Source: Hypericum androsaemum
Lineage: Eukaryota; Streptophyta; Magnoliopsida; Malpighiales; Hypericaceae
Length of the DNA: 64,000 nt
Direction of reading: 5' to 3'
NCBI GenBank assembly: GCA_963995505.1
Contig: OZ023184.1
Coordinates: 8,386,308-8,450,307, forward strand
The notes below the pieces were generated by a model. That model had not been told where the DNA came from, did no database searches, and saw nothing but the letters and a program-made list of their open reading frames with translations. Within the stretch, counting starts at the first letter, position 1. Each line of letters begins with the position of its first letter. Made by a program: the position numbers and the translations under genes. This document shows, piece by piece, positions 1 to 11,173 of this stretch.

Positions 1-1320
1 CTGGGCCGCGGCCATGTGATGAGAATGAGTAGGAGGAGGGCCGTAGTACGTACTATAACCTTGGCGAGAATGAGCCCCAAAAGAGGGGCGTTGCTTTTTG
101 AAGGTCTGAAGGATGGGAAGTTGGCTGAGGTTATAAATGTTGGCGTCTCCACTTTCCACAAGATGCCTATGATCGGCCATAACTGCGTTTCAAGTTTTTT
201 GATATAATTAGTAACGATCAACAAAGATAATTTACATTAAAATTAGGAAGGGAAGAAGAACGATTTGTACCTTGGTTCGGGTCATCGATTTTCTTGCTTC
301 TGTACATCTGGGTGATTTGAACCGAAGGAGGAAGACAACCGGAAGAAGGGGAAAGGTTAGCTTAATTGTCAAGTGATGATGATATATAATGATCGTCGAA
401 GAATTAATCACCTGAAGATGGCTCTTGACATGGGCCATGCTTAGTCCTTTGACATTCATCAGTTGAAGGACCAACTTCGGAGTCGCTCCTGAACCAAAAG
501 AAATCACCCAAAAGATAACCTATTAATACTTCCCAAACAATATTTTTTATGACTACAATATTCTTGTGACAAAAAAAATACACCGGTCTAATCCAATTGA
601 GAGAAGCTTGTTATCTTCATGGTTCAAAAATACCATAGTTACCAAAGAGCTTGTAGCTCAACGGTACAAGGCGTTGTATATATCTAGTAGGTTCAGAGTT
701 CAAACCCTGACATGGGTGTAAAATTTATTTTAAAAAAAATACCATAGTTAAAACACAAGAATAATTATCGGATGAAAACAAGTCGAATCCGATATATTTT
801 CACATCATTAGAATTCATCGGTCTAAATACCATATATATCTAGCAGAATTCCACGAAATTGATATATGGTTAGTAGATCAATAAAGATCATATTCCCCAT
901 ATCCTATATCTGAGTATAGGAGCTCATAGAGGAAGAAATACAAAAGTTTAATGTTCGAAATCGCACGACATCTAGATATTTAGGTTGGAGCAGAAACGGC
1001 CACCAAAAGAAGAAGTGGAAACAACTATATCATAGTATGAACACATATGGAGATGTGCATAGAATTAAGGAGAGCTTACTATCTTGGCCACCAAGTCTCT
1101 CCACGGCTTTGATGAAGCAAAGATGAAGCTCAGGGGTCCAACGAAGCCTTGGCATCTTGGATCTTACATATGGCCTCACCATAGGCGGCCTCTTCTCGCT
1201 CTCCTCGACCGTGCTATTGCTCGAGCTCCCTCCAATATCGTCGTATTTGTTCGTCTTGGTGTTCTCACTTTGACCATCTTGGCTTGTCTTTGAGCACCCA
1301 GTAGCGTCAGTTCTTTCCAT
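1..1320 (-). CDS. GARP/G2-like MYB transcription factor, 5' part (runs off the left edge)
   Basis: DNA-binding transcription factor of the plant GARP (G2-like, single MYB repeat) family; expected to be nuclear. Exons read on the minus strand are 1320-1080, 488-412, 307-271 and 182 to beyond 1. Splicing joins ...RLGGQD to R-ATPKLVLQLM and ...KSHLQ to MYRSKKIDDPNQ, keeping one frame throughout, with GT donors and AG acceptors at each junction. The first 50 residues are Ser/Asn/Lys-rich and followed by VRSKMPRLRWTPELH, the start of the GARP helix-turn-helix; the domain ends at SMAHVKSHLQMYRS, the hallmark third helix. The exon 4 part is Gln/Pro/His-rich. The 77-bp second exon fits the usual split of this domain. 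ATG at 1320 is the first in frame. The 3' end is outside the window. Family assignment is firm; the orthologue is not determined. Confidence 0.9.
642..734 (+). mobile_element. Short tRNA-derived SINE with 16-bp target-site duplication
   Basis: The body starts with a Pol III A-box-like TAGCTCAACGG near 653, has a B-box-like GAGTTCAAACCC near 696, and ends in an A-rich tail. The flanks AAAAATACCATAGTTA at 626-641 and at 735-750 are identical, a perfect 16-bp target-site duplication that shows retroposition. It lies in intron 1 (489-1079) of the GARP gene, in antisense orientation to it. It is not a functional tRNA gene because the ends do not form an acceptor stem. Confidence 0.8.
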
Positions 1321-2391
1321 ATCTTTAATCTCCTTTGGCTCTTATTGGCTTTAGGGTGTCAATGGAAAAGTGGATTATTAGGGATTAGGGACACTTAAAA
1401 AGGGCGACCAAGACCGATATAGAGTTAAGACAAGGGAGAAATTATTGTTTTTTTTTGTTTAGAGAACACGAGGTACCGGATTTCGAGAACGTAGAAAGAA
1501 TGGATCAAGTCTCTGAGACCATCTTCTTTGTCATAATCTAGGGTTTCCTTGATATTTCGACTTGTAAACAGTGGTTATACCTAAACTTTTTCCTATGCTC
1601 CATTTTCGTGTTTTTATATTATGGGGAGGGACCATTGTTTTTCTAGGCTCTTGGGTCGCCGGGATGTCTGTATGGAATATAATTATTTATGCATGCATAT
1701 CTAAAATCTCTCCTGAAAAATATTTAACATGTTAAATTTTTAGGGTTCGAATTTAAATTTTTTTATTAAATTAAAACAAATTTTTGTAAGTTAATCTAGG
1801 TAATTACTTTTTAAGAGATAAATTTTATTATTAATAAAGATTTGTAAAAATTACATACAAACAGTGTAAAACTACTCCTTCGTACAACTAGGAAGTTGCA
1901 GCGTCAAATCTCATTAAACCCTGCATCTATAAAATCTAATAAAAAAAGTCATCGTAGAAAAAAGCGCCCTAGGGTTGACCCATTGGCATCTAAGTGTTTG
2001 TTATTTTGATCATTTAATTCTATGAAAGAGGCTAAAAATATTTGACCAAATAATACAAAATTTAGATAAGAATTGACAAAAATTCATAATTTTTTGTGAG
2101 CTATAATTTAGAATAAAAATTTAGTTATTGAAAAATTTATGTGAAGATTATAGCGTTTAGGAATTGCATAACTGATGTGATTTGGGTGGGCCCTGGGCAC
2201 AAGAATATCCGTCTTGACAAATAAAAATCGAAATACCTAATTATCACCAAAAAGGCAAAAACATTAATATTTTTCATCTTAGTTATATGTCTATTTATAT
2301 GATCCAGGTGGCAGATCGGTCGCTACTATTTTTGGCCAATGTCATTCCATAACCGTGAATATCCTAGCTTTTCACATTTTACGCCCATGAA
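1321..2391. other. AT-rich intergenic region upstream of the GARP gene
   Basis: Promoter side of the minus-strand GARP gene. I see no coding potential; short frames here have no family resemblance. A GGGTTCGAA motif near 1742 beside a sequence loosely like that at 41.85 kb may be an old SINE remnant, but this is weak. Confidence 0.4.
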
Positions 2392-3338
2392 TAGGGATGG
2401 CAATGGGCATGATCCGAGTAGGATTCATAGGATCCATATCCTCTTTTTAAATGGTGGATCCAGATCTTTATCCTTATCCTCTTTAAAAATAAGAATTTGG
2501 GTAGGATCTGGGTCCGAAAAAATCGGGCAGGATCAGGGCGGCCCGCGGGTCCAATTTATTTTAAAATATTTAATTTTTAAAAATTAAATTATCTTTTGAT
2601 AATTTTTAAATAGCAGTGAGACATTTTCATGCATTAAACAAATCATTACAAAGAAACCAAATAAGCAAATCCAAAAAAAGTTGAAGTTAGGTAAGTTAAA
2701 ATTGAGAATTTGGTACGTAATTTTAGCTGCTATTACATGGGGCCTATGGCTGTTTCATACAATATTATCGTGTGGCTGCTTCGTACAGTATTATGTTTAA
2801 TAAGGCGATGTGCGGTAATGAGCTTCTCCTGCATTCAGTCTTCTTTCATGCTCAAGAGTGGATTCTTTGGACGAATGGCTTGATCATTTACAATCAATCG
2901 TTGCTCAATTTCTTGATTGCCTACAAAGATTTATAGATCCCTCTTCTTCACCTCTTGAGGTTGAGGGAACGTTTTGGTCGAGGCTGGAGTTGTTTGTAAC
3001 TGATGTAAATATTGAGCCCATGTATCACTTCTTTCTTTTTGTGCTTGCTCTGTTTTGAACTATCGTTTTAGTAAAGAATATTTAGCTACCAAAAAAATTG
3101 AGAATTTGGTATTATATCTAATAATTAATATACATATATATTATTTTAATATTAATTTATAAAATTCGGGCAGGATCATGGCAGGATCCTATAGATCCAT
3201 ATCTATGCCCTTATCCTTTTAAAATATCAGGATCCGGGCAGGATCAGGGTCTAGATCCGGTCAAAGTCAACGGATCTTGGACTCTTCGGGTCTGGATCAA
3301 GGTAGACCCTCAGGATAAGGGTTTAATTGCCATCCCTA
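2392..3338. mobile_element. Non-autonomous hAT transposon with 8-bp TSD, containing a LINE insertion
   Basis: Terminal inverted repeats TAGGGATGGCAAT at 2392 and ATTGCCATCCCTA ending at 3338. Flanks CCCATGAA at 2384-2391 and 3339-3346 are identical, the 8-bp duplication typical of hAT elements. Subterminal regions are full of GGATCC/GGATCNGG-type motifs in both orientations, as often seen for transposase-binding regions. No transposase is encoded. Without the nested insertion the element would be about 550 bp. Confidence 0.9.
2716..3093 (+). mobile_element. 5'-truncated LINE tail nested in the hAT element
   Basis: The 18-bp sequence AAAATTGAGAATTTGGTA occurs at 2698-2715 and again at 3094-3111, bracketing about 378 bp that end in an A-run (from 3091). 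The insert's last part (TTTTGAACTATCGTTTTAGTAAAG then TTTAGCTACC plus A-run) resembles the 3' ends of plant L1-type LINEs. The long duplication plus poly(A) indicates target-primed reverse transcription. An open frame 2858-3058 inside it is probably a remnant, not a gene. Confidence 0.75.
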
Positions 3339-3346
3339 CCCATGAA

Positions 3347-4475
3347 GCACCATTTTCTTACCAGGTAAATATATAAATTAACATAACTTTTAAAAATAAA
3401 AAATAAAAAGCCTCATATGATATTTTTTGAATAAAATTTTGTGGTGAAATAAGTAGTTTAAGTTGTTGCCACATAGAAAATATTGTTTAGGGTGGACTTT
3501 TGCTCTTGCTATTTTAACGGGATGAAACACACACTAATAGTCATTTTTGGCATCTTCTCATTGGAATATAGTTTCCCATTTAATTCACAAATTAATTAGC
3601 TTCCTTTTCCTCCTTTCTGTTTAAATATTTTATAAGTAGATTGTACTTGTAAAAAATACTTATCTAAATAGTAAATTATTACACATACTATTTTACACTT
3701 ATGTTCTCATAACCACGTATCGCCTACAAAAACAAAATGACGTTAACACATCCAATATTAATAAGTGTCGCACAGTAGTAATTCTTTCGAAAAAGTCTCT
3801 ATTTACCCAACGGCTATTACATCTATCATATATCTCCCTAGTCTTCATTGACATTTTCCTGATACGTGAAAATGTCAGAGTTTGCATGCGCGAAGATGTC
3901 CAGTTTGAATCAATGTTCCACCGGCTAACGATCAATTTAGTGACCGACCAAGAAAATTAAAGAAATCGAAAATTATGAGAAGAGATTAGAAGAAGAAGAA
4001 GAGAAGCCAGCATCTGCATGTCCGGACAAAGATCACCGTGACGATGAAACTAAAAGGACGTGCCAAATTTGGCCGTGCCAAACCGATAATAATTAGTCTA
4101 AGTGCTTGAATTTCATTAAGAATATATTCACTTTAAATCTTATAAGTAAATAATATTATTGAGAGATACTCAATAATTATGTGCTCAATTAAAAAATGCT
4201 CATTGATTTCTAAAGAAATAATCCAGCTTTTAATTAAGTTTCTATACTCCTCCCACGCATACATATAGACTAGCATTTATACAATTGGAGTTGGAAGATA
4301 GAGCGTAAAAGTTTATTTCCTGTTTCTATTCACAAGAATCTTGCACTTCGCTTCAGTTGGAAAAGTCAACCTTTTCCACCCACCACAGTTTGGGAAATAT
4401 GCTCGAGAATTACTATGTACAAAATATATTATGTAAGTTAACATTCATATTTTATGGTAGAATACAATAAAAAAT
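3347..4475. other. AT-rich intergenic DNA, no gene seen
   Basis: Low-complexity, AT-rich sequence between two transposons. Both strands are broken by frequent stops and no family signature is visible. Small frames such as 3699-3935 (minus) show no homology that I recognise. Confidence 0.4.
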
Positions 4476-5087
4476 TAATGTTTTTAAAACTAACCCGGAA
4501 GGCGACCCAGAATTCTTAAAATTTTTGGTTCACTCAGTCTGATCGGTCGGACCACCGATCGGACCGGTATTTCTATTTTATATTAATATAATTAAATAAT
4601 GTTTAATAAATTTAATTTAACATAAAAAATGATAAGATATTAAATAAGTTCAAATATTTAGCAACTTTATTATACAATTTATCCAAACAAAGTCTTCAAA
4701 CATGAATTGAACAAGTCTAAAAAAATGAGAAGATGATTATACAAGTTTTCAGGTTCGACAAATTAGTCCAATTCATTTGACTTAGTTGAAATATTATCAA
4801 GAATTGTTAAAAATAAGTTTTTTGTGATCAAAAAGTGATGTACACTCTCCGAATGTGGAAGTTGAGGTTTTGTTTTTAAATTAAATCAGATAAAATAGAA
4901 AAATAAACACTAATTTTTCTGATCTGGGCGAACCGGGTCACCCTGAAGTACCCGACCTGGTGGTCCGACCGAATTTTAACCGGTCGAACCGTATTCTGGG
5001 TTTTAGAAAAAAATCGACCCAGATTTGATTTCGAGTAGCGGTCCGACTGGTCTGATCGTCGGTCGGACTACGATTTTTAAAACATTG
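4476..5087. mobile_element. hAT-like element with CGGACC-rich subterminal repeats, diverged copy
   Basis: Inverted ends AATGTTTTTAAAAC (left) and TTTTTAAAACATTG (right) enclose sequence with repeated GGTCGGACC/CGGACCGG motifs near both ends, as in the elements at 10694-11165 and 14747-15224. The 8-bp flanks TAAAAAAT and CAAAAAAC are only partly alike, so the exact ends are uncertain. No coding capacity is seen. Confidence 0.6.
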
Positions 5088-5445
5088 CAAAAAACAATGA
5101 GTAGCAATTTTAAATAAGGGAAAATTTTTCTCAGGTCCCTAGATTTTGCTTAAATCCCCATTTTAGTCCATGTTATTTCGAAATCGAAATTATGGTCTGC
5201 TAGTTTATTTATATTGAACTCTCAGGTCCCTACCGGGTCCATTCGTGTCATTGGTCAAAACAAAAAAAAGTTTATGACCTTAATAGCCTTCAAAAAAATT
5301 CAAAGTTTATCTTCTTCCTTGGAATCAAAATTAAAAAAAGGAACTCCCTACAATTAATCAAAATCAACAAAAAGCTAAACCAAAAAATAAGAACTGCAAT
5401 TACTCTCAAAATCAAGAACTCCCTGCAATTAATCAAAATAAAAAA

Positions 5446-7215
5446 TGTAACGTTCTTGATCAAGAAAGATTGAATTTTGTAGAAGAGAATTAGGCAGAAT
5501 TAGAAAAGGGGAAGAGGTAGAATAGAAGAGAGAGAAGAATGTAATATGTTCTTATTGAGTAATTTGGTAAAGTTTCAGAATGATCTCTACACTCACTATT
5601 CTATTTATACATCCCTGGCCCAGGTACAGCTTAAGCCCATTGACCTATCCACGCTACAAGCCAGCTACTCTAAATCACCTCAACTCATATTTTCTCCGCA
5701 AACCTCATTTTCCAATCAAAACTGGCCACATCATCGATCTGATGTGCTTTCTGCCATTCCATCGATGCCATACATTACAACTCTCCCTCTTCAACTAACC
5801 TTGTCCTCAAGGTTCAAGAAACACCAAAGTCATAAAATCGAGCTTGCATATTAGTCCCATCATGCCTAAACTGTTGATACCAACACATCTCGTGCTTGCT
5901 GTTACTTTCAGCCTACATTGGCTTCAGCTGCGTATCGCAATTGGCCTTCTTCTCACGCAATTCTTGGCCCAAATCAATACCAACAATAGCGGTGGCAACA
6001 CTTGCCAGAATAGCCATCAGAAATGTCCACTTGCCCCTATCAAAAGGATCTCCACATGCTCCACATGATCTATCATGTGCTTTTCTTACCATAAGAGTTG
6101 GTGTTATTCTTGCTTGTAGCTGCATTATTCCTATCCTTGTTGTAAGTATAACCACTACCAAATCCTCTAGAATTCTGCCTATGCTTGAACATAGATGTGA
6201 TATCAGTCTCATTCAATCTAGCTGACCTAATTGCTTCTGCTAATGAAGTAGGCCTAATAGTTGGCACAGTTGCTTGTATATCTTCTTCCAACCTAGCTAA
6301 GAAACAAGAAGTAAAGTATTTCTCTGGTAGTTGTTTATTCTCAAGCAACATCAAACCCTTAAGTTTCTCAAATCTGTTCACATATTCTTCCACACTTCCA
6401 ATATGTCTCAAATGTGTAAATTCCTTAACAATTGCATTATAACCTCTATCACCAAAACATAAGTACAAGGCTTCCACAAATTCTTCCCAACTTGCAGTTC
6501 GATGATCCAAAATCTAGGAAAGAAACCAAATATCAGCCTTTTCATCCAGGTAAAAGGTACTAACATCAATTTTCCTCTCATCAGAAGTATGATTAATCTT
6601 AAAATACTTCTCACATCTACGTACCTAAGCCCTAGGATTAATACCAGAAAAGAATAGAATGTCAATTTTAGGGTTTCCAGGTATTACCTGAGGGTTTTCT
6701 CGGCGCTCCAACATACGACGTCGCTGATTCACCTCTTGAATACCCTTGAAAGAAGGGAGAACGCGTTACATCTTCCGCCAATTTTCCCACCATAGCCGCC
6801 AAGGTCTTTAGTTATTCTCTAACTTTACAATTAGAGTTCTCCAGTGAAACAAATCGTTCTTTAGTCTCGTTTTCTCGTCGAGCACTTTCTTCCTCCATGC
6901 TCAGTAATTTCTGTTCCACATCATTGATTTGTCTTTCCATGCTTTTCGATCACGTCATTTGCTAGAATTTATGAGGAACATCTTGCTTTGATACCATGTA
7001 ACGTTCTTGATCAAGAAAGGTTGAATTTTGTAGAAGAGAATTAGGCAGAATTAGAAAAGGGGAAGAGGTAGAATAGAAGAGGAGGAAGATAGAGAAGAAC
7101 ATAACATGTTCTTATTGAGTAATTTGGTAAAGTTTTAGAATGATCTCTACATCAAAACTGGCTACGTCATCGATCCGATGTGCTTCCCACTATTCCATCG
7201 ATGCCGTACATTACA
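5446..7215 (-). mobile_element. Internally deleted LTR retrotransposon (Ty3/gypsy-type gag) nested in a MULE
   Basis: Two direct repeats starting TGTAACGTTCTTGATCAAG and ending near CATTACA serve as LTRs: 5446-5779 and 6997-7215 (the latter shorter by an internal deletion). On the minus strand the primer-binding site TGGTATCAAAGC (6996-6985, complementary to initiator tRNA-Met) lies directly after the right-hand LTR, and a purine tract GAAGAGGGAGAG lies just before the left-hand LTR, so transcription ran right to left. Only a gag-like piece remains; protease, RT and integrase are absent. Flanks AAAAA/AAAAC fit a 5-bp duplication but are low complexity. Confidence 0.8.
6073..6510 (-). pseudogene. 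Retrotransposon gag fragment
   Basis: The minus-strand frame contains a typical Ty3-type gag core (TASWEEFVEALYLCFGD, then HIGSVEEYVNRFEKLKG and LPEKYFTSCFLARLEEDI). The capsid-like helical region is recognisable but the frame ends early. Upstream gag sequence continues in other frames toward 6670. It is the only coding remnant of the element at 5446-7215. Not a host gene. Confidence 0.75.
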
Positions 7216-8818
7216 AAAACTTCGAGATCCACTACAATTAATCAAAACCAAGAACAGCTAATAACAACATCCATTGTAATTAATCAAAACCAACAACGAT
7301 ATCCGTCGGCTAGCAGCTGCTGGAGGTCCTGACGGGGTGCTGGGATCCCTACCCTCGCCTCAATCAAAACTTCGGGGTGCTGCGACTCCTCCAATCCTTC
7401 AAGCCTGGCATCAATTATGGTGGGCCCATTGCTGGCATTAATTAAGCTTCAGAGCTGGACGGGTCACCTGTGAAGGGGTTGTCATCGCCGAGGAGGTCAT
7501 TTTAGGGTGGGTGAAAGGCAGAGGCCTTAGGTGCTATATGTGTAACCATCTCCAGATCTGGCCCGACCTGCCATCTGGATCGGGGACGACGGTGAAAGCA
7601 TTGAAAGATGAGGAGAGGTGGGAGGATTGGATAGCGAAGGTGGTGAATACGTACTAGGTATGGCCGGGGGAGATCTGACCGGCTGGGATGAACATGAAGC
7701 CGACCTGGGGGTGGCCGTCGTTGAGAGGCCGAAAGTCAGGGTTGAATCACAGATGACGCCGGGGAAATGAAATGGAGGAGAGAGGGATGAGACATGGGTA
7801 TGGACGTCGGTGTGGCCGTCAGCGGGGATTCGAGCAACGACGATTGAGCCGAGGTTGGGTCCAGGTAGATGATGAGTTTTTGTTTTTTTGAAGGGTATAA
7901 TCATCAGAGTTTCGATTTCAAAACTACAGGGACTAAGATATTAATTTAAATAAATCTGAGGGACCTAAGAGCAATTTGCCCTTTAAATATTTATGGGGCA
8001 CATCGGTGATAAAAATTGAAATAATAACTATTATGGCAAATTATTCTCATGTTCCTGACCTTTGGTCACCCTCCCCCTAGGATCTCTTGCTTTTGAAAAA
8101 TGATTGTCCCATCCCTAAGTTTTGATGATAATAGACTCTCGGGTCACTGGAGACGGAATATTCCTTTTTTATCGGTGAACCCCCATTTGAAAAGATTAAA
8201 ATACCCTTCCCACTTAAAAACAAAAAAGCTCTTCCTTCCCCACTTCATCTTCTTCCTCTAAACCTTTAACATTCAACATTCAACTAAAACTCAAAAATAA
8301 ATCCAAATCTTTTTAATGAGAATAAAAACTAATTAGAGAGAATCAAAATTTAGAAAACTCTAACTCTGAAAACTCTAATTCAAATTAGAAATGCAAATTA
8401 GGCAAAAGGGACTACCTCGGGACGATCCTCCCGATCGAAGGCAAGAGACCGAGAGATTTGGCGGAGCGGACAGAGCTGAGGATCTTCTCCCCGACCTTGG
8501 ATAAGTCCATCGCTAATCCCGACCCTGGAACAACAAGAACGGAACCGAGAAGAAAACCGTCGAGCTCCAAAGCTACGACAACGGTGCCGGCAACGTCGAC
8601 CGTGATTTTGATGCTCTCAAGCTCGCGCTCGTCCAAGAGCTATGACGACGGTGCCGACATATTTTTGTAATTTAATTTTCTAAAGTTTGTATCTTTAGGA
8701 GTTGTGGATTAATGGGTTTTATTATTTTTGTGTGTGTGTGTGAAGGTTATAGGTGGAGGAGGGGACGAAGCTGTGAGGAGGAATAGGTCCAGTTGTATGA
8801 ATTATAAATTTTCTTTTT

Positions 8819-9984
8819 GGGAAAATTACTCTCACGTCCCTAACCTTTGGTCACCCTCCCCCTAGGGTCCCTGACTTTTGGAAAATGATTGTCCCGTCCC
8901 TAAGTTTTGATGATAATAGACTCTCGGGTCCTTGGAGCCAGAATATTTATTTTTCTCCAGTGAACCCCCTCTTGAAATGATCAAATTGTCCCTCCCACTT
9001 AAAAAACAAAAAATTCTCTCCCCTTCACCTTCTTCTCCAATTCATCTTCAACCCCCCACCTTTAATCAAAACTTAAAAATAATTGAATCAAAACTTAAAC
9101 AACCCTAATTTTAAATCCCAACTCAAAATCTCAATCGGCCAAATCGGCCAAATCCATCTCGACTAAATCCCTCTCTGCCAAATCGGCCAAATCCCTCTCG
9201 ACCAAATCGAAGAAAAATAGTGGCGACGGCTGCGGGTGAAGGACAGGTCCAAGGACTAGTAGGAGAAGAACGACGGCGGCAGACACATAACCAACGGCAG
9301 TGGCGAAGAGCCGGTAGCCTCTCTGGAGAAGAACGACGGCGGCAAAGAGTCATTGGCCTCTCCGGAGAAGAACAGCGACGAAGAAACCCTTGCGCCCGGT
9401 CCCTCTTCTCCTCAATCAGAAAGCTCGTGGTCTGCTCCCTATCATCGTCCGCCCCCATTTGCTCAGCCTCGTCCATTTGTGCCATCCCTGGTCGCCGCCC
9501 GCTCAGCTGCTCAGCCGCCATCCACCGTCGTTTATTCACTGTCCCTCGTCCGTTCCTGCAGTCCACCATCGTTCCAATTCTAACTAATCAACTATTTCAT
9601 TTAAAGCAGTTTCCAATTCCATTCACAATCTGTCTGTCGAACCCTTAATTTTTAGCTTCATCGATTTGAGGGTTTGTTTGTCTTAGTCGTCCTCTGGTGG
9701 AATTAAAGCTGGCAGGAACTAAAAAAATAGAGATGACGTCTTGGTTGTCGATGTTTAAGGTTGGAGATGAATTTTTTTGTTTAATGTTAGAGTAAAATTT
9801 AACAAGGGAGGGTATTTTGATCATTTTAAGTGGGGGTTAATCAGAGAAAAAGGAATATTCTGGCTCTAGGGACCCGAGAGTCTATTATCATCAAAACTTA
9901 GGGACGAAAAAATTATTTTCCAAAAGCTAGGGACCCTAGGGGGAGGGTGACCAAAGGTCAGGGACGTGAGAGTAATATTTGCCC
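8819..9984. mobile_element. MULE of the same family nested inside the 8034-10256 copy
   Basis: The left end GGGAAAATTACTCTCACGTC and right end GTGAGAGTAATATTTGCCC belong to terminal inverted repeats of about 190 bp sharing GTCCCTGACCTTTGGTCACC and further blocks. Flanks are T-rich on both sides, so a 9-bp duplication cannot be read with confidence. The GC-rich interior 9130-9560 holds short tandem repeats and no recognisable protein. Confidence 0.8.
9135..9209. repeat. 39-bp imperfect tandem repeat inside the nested MULE
   Basis: The unit beginning CCAAATCGGCCAAATCC and containing TCTCGACNAAATC occurs about 1.9 times. On the minus strand it would read as a Phe-Gly-Arg repeat (GRFGREGF), but there is no evidence that this is translated. 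Similar shorter repeats of GAAGAACGACGGCGGC follow at about 9265, 9330 and 9367. Confidence 0.6.
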
Positions 9985-10693
9985 TTTTTTCGATTAGTTT
10001 GGGTTTAGTTTTTAGTCGAGAGTGGGAGGAAGAAGATGATGTGGGGGAAGAAGGAAAGAGAGGTTTTTTATTTTTTAAGTGGGAGACATTTTAGTCTTTT
10101 CAAGTGGGACTTCGCTGGGAAATATGGAATATTCTGGTACTAGAGACTCGAGGGTCTATTATCATCAAAACTTAGGGATAGGATAATCATTTTTCAAAAT
10201 CCAAGGACCCTAGGGAAAGAATAACCAAAGGTCAGAAACTTGAGAATAATTTGCCCTAAATATTAAGTTATATGTGTGTTGAAATTACTATTTTGAATCT
10301 TGCAAGAGTTGTATGATTATTTATGAAGGTAGAAAATTTATTTTTGAATTATCTATAGATTTTGTATTGGATTTGAAAATTATAATATGAGATTAGGAAT
10401 TAATACTGTGCCTCACTACTATATTACATTAATATTAACCTATATCATTACTCCCGCCATTTCATTTAACTAGTATACGCTATTTATGCATGTGTAATTA
10501 ATTAAACCTCTTCACTGAGAGATTAATGCTCCCACATTTAATTTGCTTGTTACTAGAGGAAAATATATTGCTTTAACTATAATTGAAACCCTAATTAAAT
10601 TAGTTAAAAACACAACTGGATGCTATTTTGGTGATAATGGGATCCGAAACAAATTTGAATTGAGGAAGGTGGGTTGGAAAGGTTCCCTCTAAC

Positions 10694-11165
10694 CATTGTT
10701 TTCGAGATGGCGGGCCGACCAGTGGTCGGACTGGTCGGACTGCGAATCGGAAGGGTTAGTGGGTCAAAACATGGTCAGAATGCTAACCTTGAGAACCGAG
10801 ATTTTTCAATCGGACCGGACGGTTGGACCATAAAAGTGACCCAGAAAATCCCGGTTTGTTAGGTTTTGAGAAAAAAGTAAAAAATCAAGCCTAAACTTAC
10901 CGAATTTTGCCATTTTCTTTCTGAATTTCAACCCTAAAATTTAAAAAACTCCCCCAAAATATATTTGATTCTATTTGTGCATGTATTTCATTAATTTTGG
11001 AGGTGTGAGTGTAATTACATATACGACTATACATATATAATTTTTAAAAAATATTTTTTATTTAAAAAAAATCCGATTCGACCGACAGTTTAACCGATCA
11101 GACCGATTGACCAGGAGTTCGAATGGAAATCCGGATTGAACTCCAGGTCGTTTTTGATAACAATG
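10694..11165. mobile_element. hAT-like MITE, CATTG-ended family, copy 1
   Basis: Ends CATTGTTTTC and GATAACAATG are inverted. Flanks CCTCTAAC (10686-10693) and CCTCCAAC (11166-11173) match at 7 of 8 positions, an 8-bp duplication. The subterminal regions carry GGTCGGAC-type repeats. It shares nearly its whole length with copy 2 at 14747-15224 (for example TTTGTGCATGTATTTCATTA in both). No coding capacity. Confidence 0.85.
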
Positions 11166-11173
11166 CCTCCAAC

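Larger units (their letters stand above)
5118..7981. mobile_element. Mutator-like (MULE) element with 9-bp TSD, host of an LTR retrotransposon
   Basis: The ends GGGAAAATTTTTCTCAGGTC and GACCTAAGAGCAATTTGCCC are inverted, and belong to the same family as the elements at 8034, 8819 and 13303. Flanks TTTAAATAA (5109-5117) and TTTAAATAT (7982-7990) match at 8 of 9 positions, the 9-bp size typical of Mutator elements. Inside are repeated units around CAATTAATCAAAA, an LTR retrotransposon (5446-7215), and a GC-rich segment about 7290-7870 that could be captured gene sequence but which I cannot identify. No MULE transposase domain is recognisable, so it is non-autonomous. Confidence 0.85.
8034..10256. 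mobile_element. MULE with about 180-bp TIRs and 9-bp TSD, interrupted by a second MULE
   Basis: Both ends carry the family motif GGCAAATTATTCTCA, and the similarity continues for about 180 bp (TTTGGTCACCCTCCCCCTAG, then GATGATAATAGACTCTCGGG). Flanks TAACTATTA (8025-8033) and TAAATATTA (10257-10265) match at 8 of 9 positions. The left end has TGG instead of GGG. The interior includes a GC-rich piece around 8410-8660, open on both strands, that I cannot assign. The element at 8819-9984 sits inside it. Confidence 0.85.

Noticed and set aside
16..207. Plus-strand open frame at the left edge
   Set aside because: It is the antisense of exon 4 of the GARP gene and begins with GTG, not ATG; the minus-strand exon explains the openness.
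642..720. tRNA gene candidate (A- and B-box-like sequence)
   Set aside because: The ends do not pair as an acceptor stem, there is no clear anticodon loop, and a 16-bp target duplication shows it is a SINE.
7527..7904. Minus-strand 125-codon frame in the MULE
   Set aside because: Low-complexity Ser/Pro-rich translation with no family match; could be captured sequence but I cannot support a gene.
9123..9648. Overlapping frames of 140-150 codons on both strands (Phe-Gly-Arg repeats and Arg-rich)
   Set aside because: They lie in the GC-rich, internally repeated interior of a nested MULE and have no recognisable domain; openness follows from base composition.
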